Part shown: positions 16,700 to 25,888 of the stretch, piece by piece
Numbering within the stretch: the first letter of the stretch is position 1
Layout: every line of letters starts with the position of its first letter
NCBI GenBank assembly: GCA_964614215.1
Contig: CAZTKP010000005.1
Location: forward strand, 1-42,550
Direction: 5' to 3'
Length of the DNA: 42,550 nt
Source: CAZTKP01 sp964614215
GTDB taxonomy: Bacteria; UBP6; UBA1177
Notes under the pieces: model-generated
Told to the model about the DNA's origin: nothing
The model's database searches: none
Seen by the model: the letters and a program-made list of their open reading frames with translations, nothing else
Made by a program: the position numbers and the translations under genes

Positions 16700-18196
16700 A
16701 TGGTAGGGATCAGAAACAACACGAAAAGAAATGCAGGAATAATTGTTCACCCGACTTCTCTTCCCGGAGGAATGGGTATTGGTGATCTCGGGGGACAGGC
16801 ATATAATTTTGTCGATCAGATCGAGAGTGCCGGTCTTTCTGTCTGGCAGATACTCCCGCTTACTCCTACCGGTGATGATGGTTGTCCATACAATTCATAC
16901 AGTGCATTTGCAGGTAACGAGCTGTTAATAGATATTACTGAACTTCAGGGAATGGGTCTGCTTTCAGATTATTTTGATATTCCTGAGTTCAGTAAATACA
17001 GAGTTGATTACCGGAAAGTTATAGAATTTAAATCAGGTCTTATCGAAAAAGCGGCTCAGCGTTTCTATCCTATGCAGACAAGATTCGGTGATTTTGAAAC
17101 TTTCAGGACCGAAAATAACTGGTGGCTTGATGACTATGTTCTCTTTAAGGCATTGACTGATGAGTTTGATGGTCATAGCTGGAAACTGTGGCCTGAAGAA
17201 TACAGAAAAAGAGATGAAAAGGCTCTAAAGGATTTTGTTAAAGAACACGAACGCAGGATCTTCAGATATCAGTTCGGTCAGTGGATCTTTTTCTCGCAGT
17301 GGAAGCGTCTGAAGCTTTATGCCAATAGTAAGGGCATCGAAATAATGGGTGATATTCCTATCTTTCTTTCTTTTGATAGTGCAGATGTCTGGGCTAATCA
17401 GAAGATATTTAAAATGAAGGATGGAAAAATGGAAGTTCTGTCAGGTGTTCCGCCGGATTATTTCAGCGAAACAGGGCAGCTTTGGGGAAACCCTCTCTAT
17501 GACTGGGATTATCTGAAAAAAACCGGATTCTCATGGTGGATAGATCGGTTTACCCAGAATTTAAAGCTTTACGATATTATCAGACTTGACCATTTTAGGG
17601 GATTCAGTGCATGCTGGGCAGTTCCGGCCGGTGAAACTACCGCGGTAAACGGCAAGTGGGTTAAGACTCCCGGGAAAGAATTCTTCAACAAGGTATTCAG
17701 GGATCTTGGAAATTTTCCTATTGTGGTGGAAGATCTCGGAAATATTGATGAAAATGTTAAAAAGCTGAGAGATGGCTTTAATTTTGAGGGAATGAAAGTT
17801 CTTCAGTTCGCTTTCTATAACGGCACAGATCAGGAGTTTCTTCCTCATAACTATGAAAACACTAACTGTGTGGTCTATACGGGAACTCATGACAATGATA
17901 CAACTCTGGGATGGTATATGAGCCTGGATGAAAGGACGAGATCTTTCGTTGATCATTATATAGGAAGTGACGGGGATGATATTCACTGGAAAATGATCAG
18001 GCTCGCAAGCTCCTCAATTGCCCGCACAGCACTTTTTCCTGTTCAGGACATACTCGGGTGGGGTAGTGACTGCAGATTTAACACACCTGGCACTATGGGG
18101 CCTGAGAACTGGACGTGGAGATTTACCGAAGGAGATCTGAATTCAAATCATATAGAGATACTTCGCGGAATTCTTATCGCTTTTAATAGAGTTTAG
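16700..18196 (+). CDS. malQ: 4-alpha-glucanotransferase (GH77)
   Basis: The 498-aa protein is a full-length amylomaltase: HPTSLPGGMGIGDLG at the N-terminus, DIPIFLSFDSADVWAN, PPDYFSETGQLWGNPLYDW (the 250s-type loop) and the catalytic triad Asp297 (RLDHFRGF), Glu344 (VVEDLGNI) and Asp398 (GTHDND). It transfers alpha-1,4-glucan segments between maltodextrins in the cytosol, for glycogen or maltodextrin use. GAGGAAAAC precedes the ATG. No other glycogen gene lies nearby. Its 3' end is 26 bp from the convergent VWA lipoprotein gene. Confidence 0.97.
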   Translation: MVGIRNNTKRNAGIIVHPTSLPGGMGIGDLGGQAYNFVDQIESAGLSVWQILPLTPTGDDGCPYNSYSAFAGNELLIDITELQGMGLLSDYFDIPEFSKYRVDYRKVIEFKSGLIEKAAQRFYPMQTRFGDFETFRTENNWWLDDYVLFKALTDEFDGHSWKLWPEEYRKRDEKALKDFVKEHERRIFRYQFGQWIFFSQWKRLKLYANSKGIEIMGDIPIFLSFDSADVWANQKIFKMKDGKMEVLSGVPPDYFSETGQLWGNPLYDWDYLKKTGFSWWIDRFTQNLKLYDIIRLDHFRGFSACWAVPAGETTAVNGKWVKTPGKEFFNKVFRDLGNFPIVVEDLGNIDENVKKLRDGFNFEGMKVLQFAFYNGTDQEFLPHNYENTNCVVYTGTHDNDTTLGWYMSLDERTRSFVDHYIGSDGDDIHWKMIRLASSSIARTALFPVQDILGWGSDCRFNTPGTMGPENWTWRFTEGDLNSNHIEILRGILIAFNRV

Positions 18197-18222
18197 TTTA
18201 ACTGTTCAGAATTATTGTAGAA

Positions 18223-20028
18223 TTATTTGTTGGCTGTCTCAGGAACAATTACGTGAACAAGTCTGCTGGAAAGGAAACTTCCGTTTCCAAGAACTGTAAC
18301 TTCTGCGTTGAATTCCATGTATGTGTCTCCGGAATTTATGCAGAAATCGTTATAGAAACGTACATCAAAAGTAACATCAGTTCCCTGAGTAACAGAGAAG
18401 AAAGTATCATCACTCTGTCCTGAAACACCTTCCGGAGGATCTGCTTCAATAGTTTTCGAGGATCTTACAAAGTCTGCCGCTGTCTGACCGTTACAGTCCT
18501 CATCACTGAGCTTACCGGTTGTAACGTCCATATCTATCCATGATGTAAGGTCGATGATAGCCTGTCCTATCTGTTCAGGCATTCCCTCTCCTGTAGGACC
18601 TGAAGTATGATAGATAAAAGGATCTCCGTTTCCGTCAAGAGATGCTGTTTTCTGAGCAAGAAATTCCATGTCTGTCTGAGGATCTATGCCGGCGTTATTT
18701 TCCCCGTCAGCATCCTTTTCATGCCAGGTGTTGATCCCGATGAACTTCCCACCGATAGCTGACATAACAGTTCCCGCTTCTTCAAAGGTATGTCCGTTCA
18801 TCTGATTTGGAAACATGTTTTCCCAGATACATTCAGCAGTTACTCTTATTCCATCAGGATCACAGTCTTCATGTTCTTCATCAGTTACAAGAATAAAGAT
18901 AGGCATGGATTTTTTTCTGAAGCATCCTCCGCCAATATCTCCAAGGTCATTTGAGCAGTCTGATTTTGGTATGTTGATCTCTGCATCAGGTATCATTGTT
19001 CCACCGCAGTTGCCCATGAAACAGAACAGGGCTTTACCGATAAATTCCTCTCCAATAGCTGCCTGATAGAGAGCCTCAGAGTGAAGTTCATTAGCTCCGA
19101 CACCCATTCCCATCTCATCTCCGCCAAGCTCAACAGCAGCTTTAACTTTATCTGTGTCAAAAGTGATCTTCTGTCTCATATACCTACTGGTTCCTCCCCA
19201 GCTGATATGTGAAATTCCGAATGCTGCAAAATTTTCCTGTGGAAATTCAGTTGCTATTTTATCAATTATCTGCGTTTTAATTCCTTCGGAAACAGCATCG
19301 ATCTCATCACTCATAGAACCTGAGATATCAAGAACGATCATTACATCAATAGCGTCGATCTTTGTTGAAAATGTAAGGGTTCTTGTAACATCTTCAGGAG
19401 CATTGTAGGGAAGTACAACATAGAAAATACCTGCCGGAATTGTATCATTATCGTCAAGAGGATCTGACCCGTAGGCTATTTCGGCAAGGTCATCACTTCC
19501 GTCTCCGTCAGTATCCTTTTTCAGTCTATCGGTTCCTTCGAGTTTCTCTTTTTTATCGAGAAGACCATCGTTATCGCTGTCTCTGTCAAGGAAATCAGGT
19601 TCTTCATCGCCGTCTGTATCGACAGTGCCTTCTTCGGAGTCGCTGAACGTATCTCCATCCGAGTCACCGTCAAGGCAGTTAGGAAGATCGTCGCCGTCAG
19701 CATCTTCACAACCTTCTTCTCCGTTGGTTATACCGTCTCCGTCATCGTCAGCATCATCAGCTCCGCATGGACAGGTTGGTTCAGTGTCTCCAGTATTTCC
19801 TGTGTTCCCTGTGTCTCCAGTATTCCCGGCATCGCTGTCATCGGCAGTATTTCCCGTGTCGCCGGTGTTTCCGGAATTGCCGCTGTCACCTGAATCACCA
19901 CTGTCTCCGGTATCACCGGAATTGCCCGTGTTTCCAGTATTTCCTGTGTTTCCGATATCATCATCAACTGTACATCCGGTAAAGACCAGAAGAAATAATG
20001 TGAGAGAAAAAATAAGAAAAGTTTTCAT
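18223..20028 (-). CDS. VWA/TSP3 lipoprotein, paralogue 1 of 4 (long NTGD stalk)
   Basis: This is a 601-aa lipoprotein (lipobox VFTGC, Cys19; GGAGG before ATG). Residues 24-82 are an Asn/Thr/Gly/Asp/Ser repeat stalk. About 90-197 are TSP3-type calcium repeats (DADDDGDG, DRDSDNDG, DTDGDGSDD). The VWA domain starts near 220 and has an intact MIDAS DxSxS, Asp234-Ser236-Ser238 in VLDISGSMSDE. The last ~100 residues form a domain shared with the three paralogues (VTQGTDVTFDVRFYNDFC, TVLGNGSFLSSRLVHV). VWA domains usually bind ligands through a metal; the ligand is unknown. The gene starts 18 bp after the next paralogue, so the two are probably co-transcribed. Confidence 0.9.
   Translation of the reverse strand: MKTFLIFSLTLFLLVFTGCTVDDDIGNTGNTGNTGNSGDTGDSGDSGDSGNSGNTGDTGNTADDSDAGNTGDTGNTGNTGDTEPTCPCGADDADDDGDGITNGEEGCEDADGDDLPNCLDGDSDGDTFSDSEEGTVDTDGDEEPDFLDRDSDNDGLLDKKEKLEGTDRLKKDTDGDGSDDLAEIAYGSDPLDDNDTIPAGIFYVVLPYNAPEDVTRTLTFSTKIDAIDVMIVLDISGSMSDEIDAVSEGIKTQIIDKIATEFPQENFAAFGISHISWGGTSRYMRQKITFDTDKVKAAVELGGDEMGMGVGANELHSEALYQAAIGEEFIGKALFCFMGNCGGTMIPDAEINIPKSDCSNDLGDIGGGCFRKKSMPIFILVTDEEHEDCDPDGIRVTAECIWENMFPNQMNGHTFEEAGTVMSAIGGKFIGINTWHEKDADGENNAGIDPQTDMEFLAQKTASLDGNGDPFIYHTSGPTGEGMPEQIGQAIIDLTSWIDMDVTTGKLSDEDCNGQTAADFVRSSKTIEADPPEGVSGQSDDTFFSVTQGTDVTFDVRFYNDFCINSGDTYMEFNAEVTVLGNGSFLSSRLVHVIVPETANK
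19783..19959 (-). repeat. NTG/DSG-coding 9-nt tandem repeat (stalk of paralogue 1)
   Basis: About 59 residues are built from NTG, DTG, DSG and NSG triplets, giving a 9-nt period with codon-level divergence. It follows the lipidated Cys. Confidence 0.85.
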
Positions 20029-20046
20029 AATGCCTCCGCTAATATT

Positions 20047-21795
20047 TTACTTGTTCAGAGTTTCAGGAATAACAACATGGACAAGTCTGTTACTTAAATA
20101 ACTACCGTTTCCTAAAACAGTTACCTGCGCTTCAAATTCAAGCCAGGAGTCTGTCTGATTCACACAGAAATCGTTATAAAAATGTACATCGAAAGTAACG
20201 TCTGTTCCCTGTGTTACCGAGTAGAAAGTTGTTTCATCCTGTCCGGAAACTCCGTCAGCAGGATCGGCACTTATCGTTGTTGAGGATTTTACAAACTCTG
20301 CAACATCGGTGTTGTTACAGTTCTGATCGCTCATCTTTCCTGTCGTAACATCCATATCGATCCATGTGGTCAACGAAATGACAGCATTTGCTATCTGGTC
20401 GCTCATCCCGCTTCCATCTCCATTCGCGGTGTGAGTGTTAAAGCTGTTCCCATCTTTATCAAGAGATCCTGTCATCATTGAAAAAAGTTCAAAATCATCA
20501 TCGGGAGCATGACCTTCAGTACAGCTGTTATCATTACAATCAAATTCTGTATTGATACCGATAAATTTTGCACCTATCCCGTTCATAGCGGCAATGGCTT
20601 CTTCTTTTGAAACTCCGACAGGATTTCCAAATGCCCATGCACAGCTATCCCAGGTGCCTAGGTTTTCTTCAGGAGGACAGGTCTGAAGAGATTCATCTGT
20701 TATCATTATATAAATAGGCATGGATTTCTTTCTTGAGCATACTCCGCCAACACTGCCAAGCTGAGCTGTACAGTCAGCTTCGGGCCAGTTAATGTTCTCA
20801 TCCGGCACCGTCATTCCGAATATCTGACCACACTGTCCGTTCATACAGCTTCTCACAACACTCTGAAATCCTTCTCCTGTAGCTGCCTGATAGATAGTCT
20901 GTACCTGCAGCTCGTTTCCGCTCCCGTCACATTTAGTGCCGTCAACCTGAGACTTGATATACTCGGCATCATCTGTTACAGGGCTTCTAAGATCCCACGG
21001 TACAGTATTGAATCCGTAAGCAGTGAATCCGGGACTTGAGAAAGCGGCATCTATCTGGTCCACGATCTTGTCATTGATCTCTGTTTTTAAGTTGTAGAAC
21101 TCATCGCTCATTGAGCCTGAAGTGTCAAACATAATAACAATATCAATGGCTTCGATCTTAGTTGAAAAAGTCAGTGTTCTTGTGACATCATCAGGTGCAT
21201 TGTAGGGGAGAACAACATAAAAAATACCGGCAGGGATAGTATCGGTATCATCAAGAGGATCTGAACCGTAAGCTATCTCAGCAAGATCATCGCTGCCGTC
21301 ACCATCGGTGTCCTTAAGATATGGATCTGTTCCCTCGTCTTTTTCCTTTTTATCTGGAAGTCCGTCATTATCGCTGTCTCTATCAAGATAGTCAGGGGTT
21401 TCATCGCCGTCAGTATCAGTACAGTCTTTTTCGGGACATTCAATTGAATCGGAATATCCATCGCCATCGGAATCAGCATCAAGACAGTCAGGAAGATCGT
21501 CACCGTCGCTATCCATACATGGGAATTCAGGACATTCCACTTCGTTGGACAGTCCGTCACCATCAGGATCTCCGTTTCTGTCGTAGCATGCGTGGTTTTC
21601 CCATTCACTATTATCAGTTGTTTCATTGTCGTCATTCACTTCATCATCGTTTCCTGTTTCAGACTCGTCAGAACCTGTGTTCGATTTATCTGAGGTTCCT
21701 GAGATTGAGTCGCTGTCGTTATTGCTCTCACTTATAGAACAGGACGTAAAAAACATGAATGCAATTACGCAAAATAGAACACAGAGTTTTGTCAT
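20047..21795 (-). CDS. VWA/TSP3 lipoprotein, paralogue 2 of 4
   Basis: The 582-aa product has lipobox FFTSC (Cys19), a shorter irregular Ser/Asp/Glu/Asn stalk (about residues 20-65), then TSP3-type repeats introduced by WENHACYDRNGDPDGDG with paired cysteines (CPEFPC, CPEKDC). The VWA domain has an intact MIDAS motif, DxSxS in MFDTSGSMSDE. Its C-terminal domain is closest to that of paralogue 4 (QDETTF, FCVNQT, SWLEFEA). CGGAGGAAA precedes the ATG. The N-terminal TSP3 part also resembles paralogue 4, so these two probably share the most recent duplication or have exchanged sequence. Confidence 0.9.
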   Translation of the reverse strand: MTKLCVLFCVIAFMFFTSCSISESNNDSDSISGTSDKSNTGSDESETGNDDEVNDDNETTDNSEWENHACYDRNGDPDGDGLSNEVECPEFPCMDSDGDDLPDCLDADSDGDGYSDSIECPEKDCTDTDGDETPDYLDRDSDNDGLPDKKEKDEGTDPYLKDTDGDGSDDLAEIAYGSDPLDDTDTIPAGIFYVVLPYNAPDDVTRTLTFSTKIEAIDIVIMFDTSGSMSDEFYNLKTEINDKIVDQIDAAFSSPGFTAYGFNTVPWDLRSPVTDDAEYIKSQVDGTKCDGSGNELQVQTIYQAATGEGFQSVVRSCMNGQCGQIFGMTVPDENINWPEADCTAQLGSVGGVCSRKKSMPIYIMITDESLQTCPPEENLGTWDSCAWAFGNPVGVSKEEAIAAMNGIGAKFIGINTEFDCNDNSCTEGHAPDDDFELFSMMTGSLDKDGNSFNTHTANGDGSGMSDQIANAVISLTTWIDMDVTTGKMSDQNCNNTDVAEFVKSSTTISADPADGVSGQDETTFYSVTQGTDVTFDVHFYNDFCVNQTDSWLEFEAQVTVLGNGSYLSNRLVHVVIPETLNK

Positions 21796-21905
21796 TATTT
21801 CCTCCGATCAAGAAGTTATGTATTTTTTTAACTACAACACACTAATTGATTATATAGATTTATTTATAAAAGAAAAGAGGAAATTGGAAATTTGAACAGT
21901 CGGGT

Positions 21906-23642
21906 CTACTTGTTGTCGTCCACTGGAACAATGACCGTGACAAGTCTGCTTGAAAGATAACTGCCGTTACCCAGAACTGTAACCTGGGCTTTAAATGTGA
22001 GAGGCTCTTCGGTCTCATTCTTACAGAATTCGTTTTTAAACTTAACATTGAAGAAAACTTCTGTTCCCTGAGTGACAGAAAGGAATGTTGTGTCACTCTG
22101 ACCTTCAACTCCATCTTCAGGAACAGCTTTCACTGTTGTTGACGAGTCAATGAACTCCGCAGCACTTGTTCCCATACACTGTTCATCACTCATCTTTCCT
22201 GTTGTAACATCCATGTCTATGTATGTTGTAAGATCAACGATAGCCTGACCGATCTGAGTCGGCATTCCGTTGCCTTCATTGTCTGCCGTCTGGTAGATGA
22301 AGGGATCTCCGTTTTTATCCAGTGATCCGGTCATTTGGGCCATCAGTATCATGTCGTCAATGGGATTCTCTCCATCTGCAGGAGAACCGTCACTCTGATA
22401 CTCGTGCCATGTGTTTATACCGATAGTTTTTACACCTATAGCGCCCATCATCTGGAGAGCATCGAGAAAAACAGGTCCTGTTTCCTGAGTTGAATCCCAT
22501 GAACAGTGAGGTGAGTCAGCACAGTCTCCGTGTTCAGCGTCTGTAATGTAAATGTAGATAGGCATTGATTCCTTTCTAAAGCAGGCATGACCTATTGAAC
22601 CTAGTTCGTTAGAACAATCGGCAGGAGCAAGATTTATAGGAGCCTGAATGCCGACGCCTGCCAAAGTTGCTGTTCCGAAAAATCCTTCAGGGTTTGCATT
22701 GAAATAAAGTGGAAAACTGTGAATTTCAGCAATTCCCTGAGCCATTCCACCCTCCTTTTCGCCGAAATTGTCCAGAGCTGTTTTAAATTTTTCCTCGTCA
22801 AGAGTCATCGGCTGTCTCATAAAGAATCCTGTATTGGCAAATGTTATCCTTGAAAGCCCGAAAGCTGCAAATTCATCGCCGGGAAATTCATCTTTAATTG
22901 TTGATATGATCTGGGTCTTGATGTTATCTCTGACCTGGTCGATCTCTTCGAACATACTTCCGGAAGCATCGATCACGAACATAACGTCGATCGCTTCGAT
23001 GAGGGTGGAAAAAGAAAGTTCTCTTTCCACTTCGTTAGTGTTCATGTAGGGGAGGACAACGTAAAAGATTCCGGCCGGGATGGTATCATCCGGGTCAAGA
23101 GGGTCAGACCCGTAAACGACTTCTGCAAGATCATCACTTCCGTCACCATCAGTATCTTTCTTAGTCGGATCAGTGTTCTCTTCAACCTCTTTCTTATCTC
23201 TCATTCCGTCATTGTCACTATCTCTGTCAAGATTGTCCGGAACACCGTCTTCATCAGTATCAGTACAAGGCTGACTAGGGCATTCGATAGAATCGGAAAT
23301 AGTGTCGGCATCGGAATCCGGGTCAACACAGTCAGCTGTATTATCTCCATCTGAATCGACACAGGGGAAATCGGGACATTCGACACTGTTCGGGATGCCA
23401 TCTCCATCCTGATCACCTTCAGGGTCAGAGCAGAGTTCTTCATTATTCCCTGAATCGTTTTTCTCATCGTCAGAATTTTCATTGTCTGGATCTTCGTTTG
23501 ATCCATCAGAGGTTCCGATATCCGTTGTTTCACTGTCATTTCCTTCTACCGTATCAGAATCCGAAACAAATTCTTCATCTTCTACACAGGAAGAAAAAAC
23601 CAGTAACGAGATAATAATTAAAGCAAATAAGATCTTTTTCAT
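21906..23642 (-). CDS. VWA/TSP3 lipoprotein, paralogue 3 of 4 (most divergent)
   Basis: ATG 23642 with GGAG upstream is preferred over the frame's earlier GTG-type extension. The 578-aa protein has lipobox VFSSC, an acidic irregular stalk (about residues 20-75), TSP3-type repeats with CPDFPC and CPSQPC, and a VWA domain with DxSxS in VIDASGSMFEE. Its final domain keeps the shared core (IDMDVTTGKMSDEQC, SVTQGT, TVLGNGSYLSSRLV) but differs more than the others (FNVKFKNEFCKNE). It has its own strong promoter and lies 110 bp upstream of paralogue 2. Confidence 0.9.
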   Translation of the reverse strand: MKKILFALIIISLLVFSSCVEDEEFVSDSDTVEGNDSETTDIGTSDGSNEDPDNENSDDEKNDSGNNEELCSDPEGDQDGDGIPNSVECPDFPCVDSDGDNTADCVDPDSDADTISDSIECPSQPCTDTDEDGVPDNLDRDSDNDGMRDKKEVEENTDPTKKDTDGDGSDDLAEVVYGSDPLDPDDTIPAGIFYVVLPYMNTNEVERELSFSTLIEAIDVMFVIDASGSMFEEIDQVRDNIKTQIISTIKDEFPGDEFAAFGLSRITFANTGFFMRQPMTLDEEKFKTALDNFGEKEGGMAQGIAEIHSFPLYFNANPEGFFGTATLAGVGIQAPINLAPADCSNELGSIGHACFRKESMPIYIYITDAEHGDCADSPHCSWDSTQETGPVFLDALQMMGAIGVKTIGINTWHEYQSDGSPADGENPIDDMILMAQMTGSLDKNGDPFIYQTADNEGNGMPTQIGQAIVDLTTYIDMDVTTGKMSDEQCMGTSAAEFIDSSTTVKAVPEDGVEGQSDTTFLSVTQGTEVFFNVKFKNEFCKNETEEPLTFKAQVTVLGNGSYLSSRLVTVIVPVDDNK

Positions 23643-23679
23643 TGCTGAACTCCAATAAATATTTACGCACACCGGAAAA

Positions 23680-23707
23680 ATGATAGCACAAAAAGACGTA
23701 AAGTCAA
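23680..23707 (-). promoter_or_regulatory. Promoter of VWA paralogue 3
   Basis: On the minus strand TTGACT (23707-23702), 16 bp, TATCAT (23685-23680), about 38 bp before the ATG. The other bases of 23708-23932 between paralogues 4 and 3 show no further gene or terminator that I can support. Confidence 0.65.
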
Positions 23708-23932
23708 GAGCTTCTGCTACAAGCTTTGTTTTTTGGATTCATTGCGGTCTTTAATCAAAATGTTAGTTTAAACAGGTGGTTAATTTGTAAGATCTGGTCA
23801 AAAGCTTTTTTCGTGCTTAGAATTGTTTGCAGAAAAAAGATGGAAATAACTACACGCGACACAGTCCGCTGAAAGAGTTGTGGAGATCGGAGAGTAGAAT
23901 CTTAAAGATGTTTTTGAGATGTATCTATGAAA

Positions 23933-25732
23933 TTATTTGTTCTCGCCTTCAGGCACAACTACGTGAACAAGTCTGCTTGAAAGGTAACTTCCGTTCCCGA
24001 GAACTGTAACGTGAGCTTCAAACTCAAGCCATGATTCAGTCTGGTTTACACAGAAGTCATTGTAGAAACGTACATCAAATGTTACGTCAGTTCCCTGAGT
24101 AACTGAGAAAAAGGTTGTCTCATCCTGGCCTGAAACACCATCCGGAGGATCAGCTTCGATAGTTTTTGATGATTTTACGAAATCTGCGGCAGTCTGACCA
24201 TAGCAGTTCTCATCACTCATCTTACCAGTTGTAACATCCATGTCGATCCATGTGGTAAGTGAGATAACAGCATCTGCTATCTGTCCACCGATTCCTGATC
24301 CGTTCGCATTCTCAGTATGATAAATAAATGCATCTCCATTGCCGTCAAGACTTCCTGTCTGCTGAGCGTAAAGCTGGAAATCATCTTCAGCTGCATAAGT
24401 CTTTTTACTTGAATTCTCATCATCAAAACCTGAGTCTATTCCAATAACTTTTGCACCGATACCGTTCATTGCGGCAATTGTTGTTTCAACTGAATGAGGT
24501 TCCGGATTCGCCCAGTCCCATTTACACTGGTCCCAAGTTCCTGCATTAATAGCAAGAGGACAGGTTGTAAATACTTCATCTGTTATAAAGATGTAGATAG
24601 GCATAGTCTTTTTTCTGAAACATGCACCGCCAACACTTCCCAGTTTTCCGTTACAGTCCTGCTTCGGAATATTGACATCCTGGTGCATCATCTGACCAAA
24701 TCCCGGAACTTCAGTGTAATAATGTCCCTGTATTCCTTCACCCGTTGTTGTCTGATAGATAGCTTCAGTAGTCATTTCGTTGCCGTCAGGGGTGTCAAGA
24801 CCGTCAACTGCTGTTTTGATCTCGTTGGTATCTGTTGTCATTGTCTGATGCATTTTATACATGGTCTCATAACCGAAGCTGGCAAGACCGTAAGCAGCAA
24901 ATCCGGGGCTTGGGAACTGTGCTGCGATACCGTCAATGATCTCTGTTTTAACCTCAGCTTTAAGATTGTCCGCCTCCTCGTCCATCGAAGCACTTCTGTC
25001 AAAAATGATTATGACATCGATCGCTTCGATCTTTGTAGAGAAAGTAAGCGTTCTTGTTACATCATCCGGAGCGTTGTAAGGAAGAACCACATAAAAAATA
25101 CCAGCCGGAATAGAATCGTTATCATCAAGAGGATCTGATCCGTAGGCTATCTCAGCAAGATCATCGCTGCCGTCGCCGTCACTATCCTTGAGAAGAGGGT
25201 CTGTTCCCTGATCCTTCTCCTTTTTATCCGGAAGTCCGTCATTATCACTATCTCTATCTAAGAAATCAGGATTCTCATCTTCGTCTGTATCTGCACAGGG
25301 GAGTTCTGTTCCGCATTCGATGGAATCAGATATCGTATCCCCATCGGAATCGGTGTCAAGACAGTCCGGAAGATCATCTCCATCACTGTCGTTACATGGA
25401 AATTCAGGACATTCGGTCTGATTGTCTATACCGTCACCGTCAGCGTCACCAGTTCTGTCGTAACAGGCATGGTCTTCCCAGTTCTCTCCTGTATCTCCGC
25501 TGTCTCCTGTGTTGCCGGTGTCGCCGGTATTTCCTGAATCTGTATCGTCACCGGTATCTCCTGTGTCACCTGTGTCTCCAGTATTACCTGTGTCGCCGGT
25601 ATCTCCTGTGTCGCCAGAGTTGCCAGTATTGCCTGTATTTCCAGTGTCGCCGGTGTTACCGGTATCATCTATTGTACAGGAACTAAAATTAATAAGTAAA
25701 ATGCTAAGCAGCAAAATAAATAAACGGTTCAT
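23933..25732 (-). CDS. VWA/TSP3 lipoprotein, paralogue 4 of 4 (longest NTGD stalk)
   Basis: The 599-aa product has lipobox NFSSC (Cys19), a 60-residue stalk of NTG/DTG units (23-82), and TSP3-type repeats starting at DHACYDRTGDADGDG. Its VWA MIDAS is DxSxS as in the other paralogues but with Ala in place of Gly (IFDRSASMDEE). The C-terminal domain closely matches paralogues 1 and 2. AAGGAGG lies nine bases before the ATG. Its likely partners are calcium (TSP3 repeats) and a metal-bridged protein or glycan ligand (VWA). The exposed position and lipid anchor suggest adhesion or cell-cell contact; this is inference. Confidence 0.9.
   Translation of the reverse strand: MNRLFILLLSILLINFSSCTIDDTGNTGDTGNTGNTGNSGDTGDTGDTGNTGDTGDTGDTGDDTDSGNTGDTGNTGDSGDTGENWEDHACYDRTGDADGDGIDNQTECPEFPCNDSDGDDLPDCLDTDSDGDTISDSIECGTELPCADTDEDENPDFLDRDSDNDGLPDKKEKDQGTDPLLKDSDGDGSDDLAEIAYGSDPLDDNDSIPAGIFYVVLPYNAPDDVTRTLTFSTKIEAIDVIIIFDRSASMDEEADNLKAEVKTEIIDGIAAQFPSPGFAAYGLASFGYETMYKMHQTMTTDTNEIKTAVDGLDTPDGNEMTTEAIYQTTTGEGIQGHYYTEVPGFGQMMHQDVNIPKQDCNGKLGSVGGACFRKKTMPIYIFITDEVFTTCPLAINAGTWDQCKWDWANPEPHSVETTIAAMNGIGAKVIGIDSGFDDENSSKKTYAAEDDFQLYAQQTGSLDGNGDAFIYHTENANGSGIGGQIADAVISLTTWIDMDVTTGKMSDENCYGQTAADFVKSSKTIEADPPDGVSGQDETTFFSVTQGTDVTFDVRFYNDFCVNQTESWLEFEAHVTVLGNGSYLSSRLVHVVVPEGENK
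25487..25666 (-). repeat. NTG/DTG-coding 9-nt tandem repeat (stalk of paralogue 4)
   Basis: Sixty residues (23-82 of the protein) are nearly pure N/D-T/S-G units with a 9-nt DNA period. Units differ at synonymous sites, and unit number differs from that in paralogue 1. Confidence 0.85.
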
Positions 25733-25789
25733 TTTTCAAATCCTCCTTAGATGTTTTTTTGTTTTCCTCGCAACAACACTCAGATAAGG

Positions 25790-25817
25790 ATTATACATAT
25801 GCAAACTATAAAATGAA
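25790..25817 (-). promoter_or_regulatory. Possible promoter of VWA paralogue 4
   Basis: A perfect TATAAT -10 (25795-25790, minus strand) lies 16 bp from a poor -35, TTCATT (25817-25812). Confidence 0.4.
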
Positions 25818-25888
25818 GAGAAAATGTAGGAAATATCTGAAAAAATTAAGGAAATTGTTAGTATATGATTTTACTAATAAATGATATC

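Noticed and set aside
19625..20101. Ser/Pro/Val-rich plus-strand ORFs opposite the stalk repeats (also near 1697-1921 and 25509-25787)
   Set aside because: They are antisense mirrors of the 9-nt coding repeats, which keep all frames open; they lack ribosome sites and family resemblance.
23827..24009. 60-codon plus-strand ORF between VWA paralogues
   Set aside because: Its second half is antisense to the conserved end of paralogue 4, and no ribosome site precedes it.
25487..25666. CRISPR-like regular repeat
   Set aside because: The period is 9 nt, there are no unique spacers, and the repeat encodes the NTG/DTG stalk of a lipoprotein in frame.
25857..25876. Terminator after the TSP3 lipoprotein gene (TTAGTA/TACTAA hairpin)
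   Set aside because: A 6-bp A+T-rich stem with no following T run; too weak to support.
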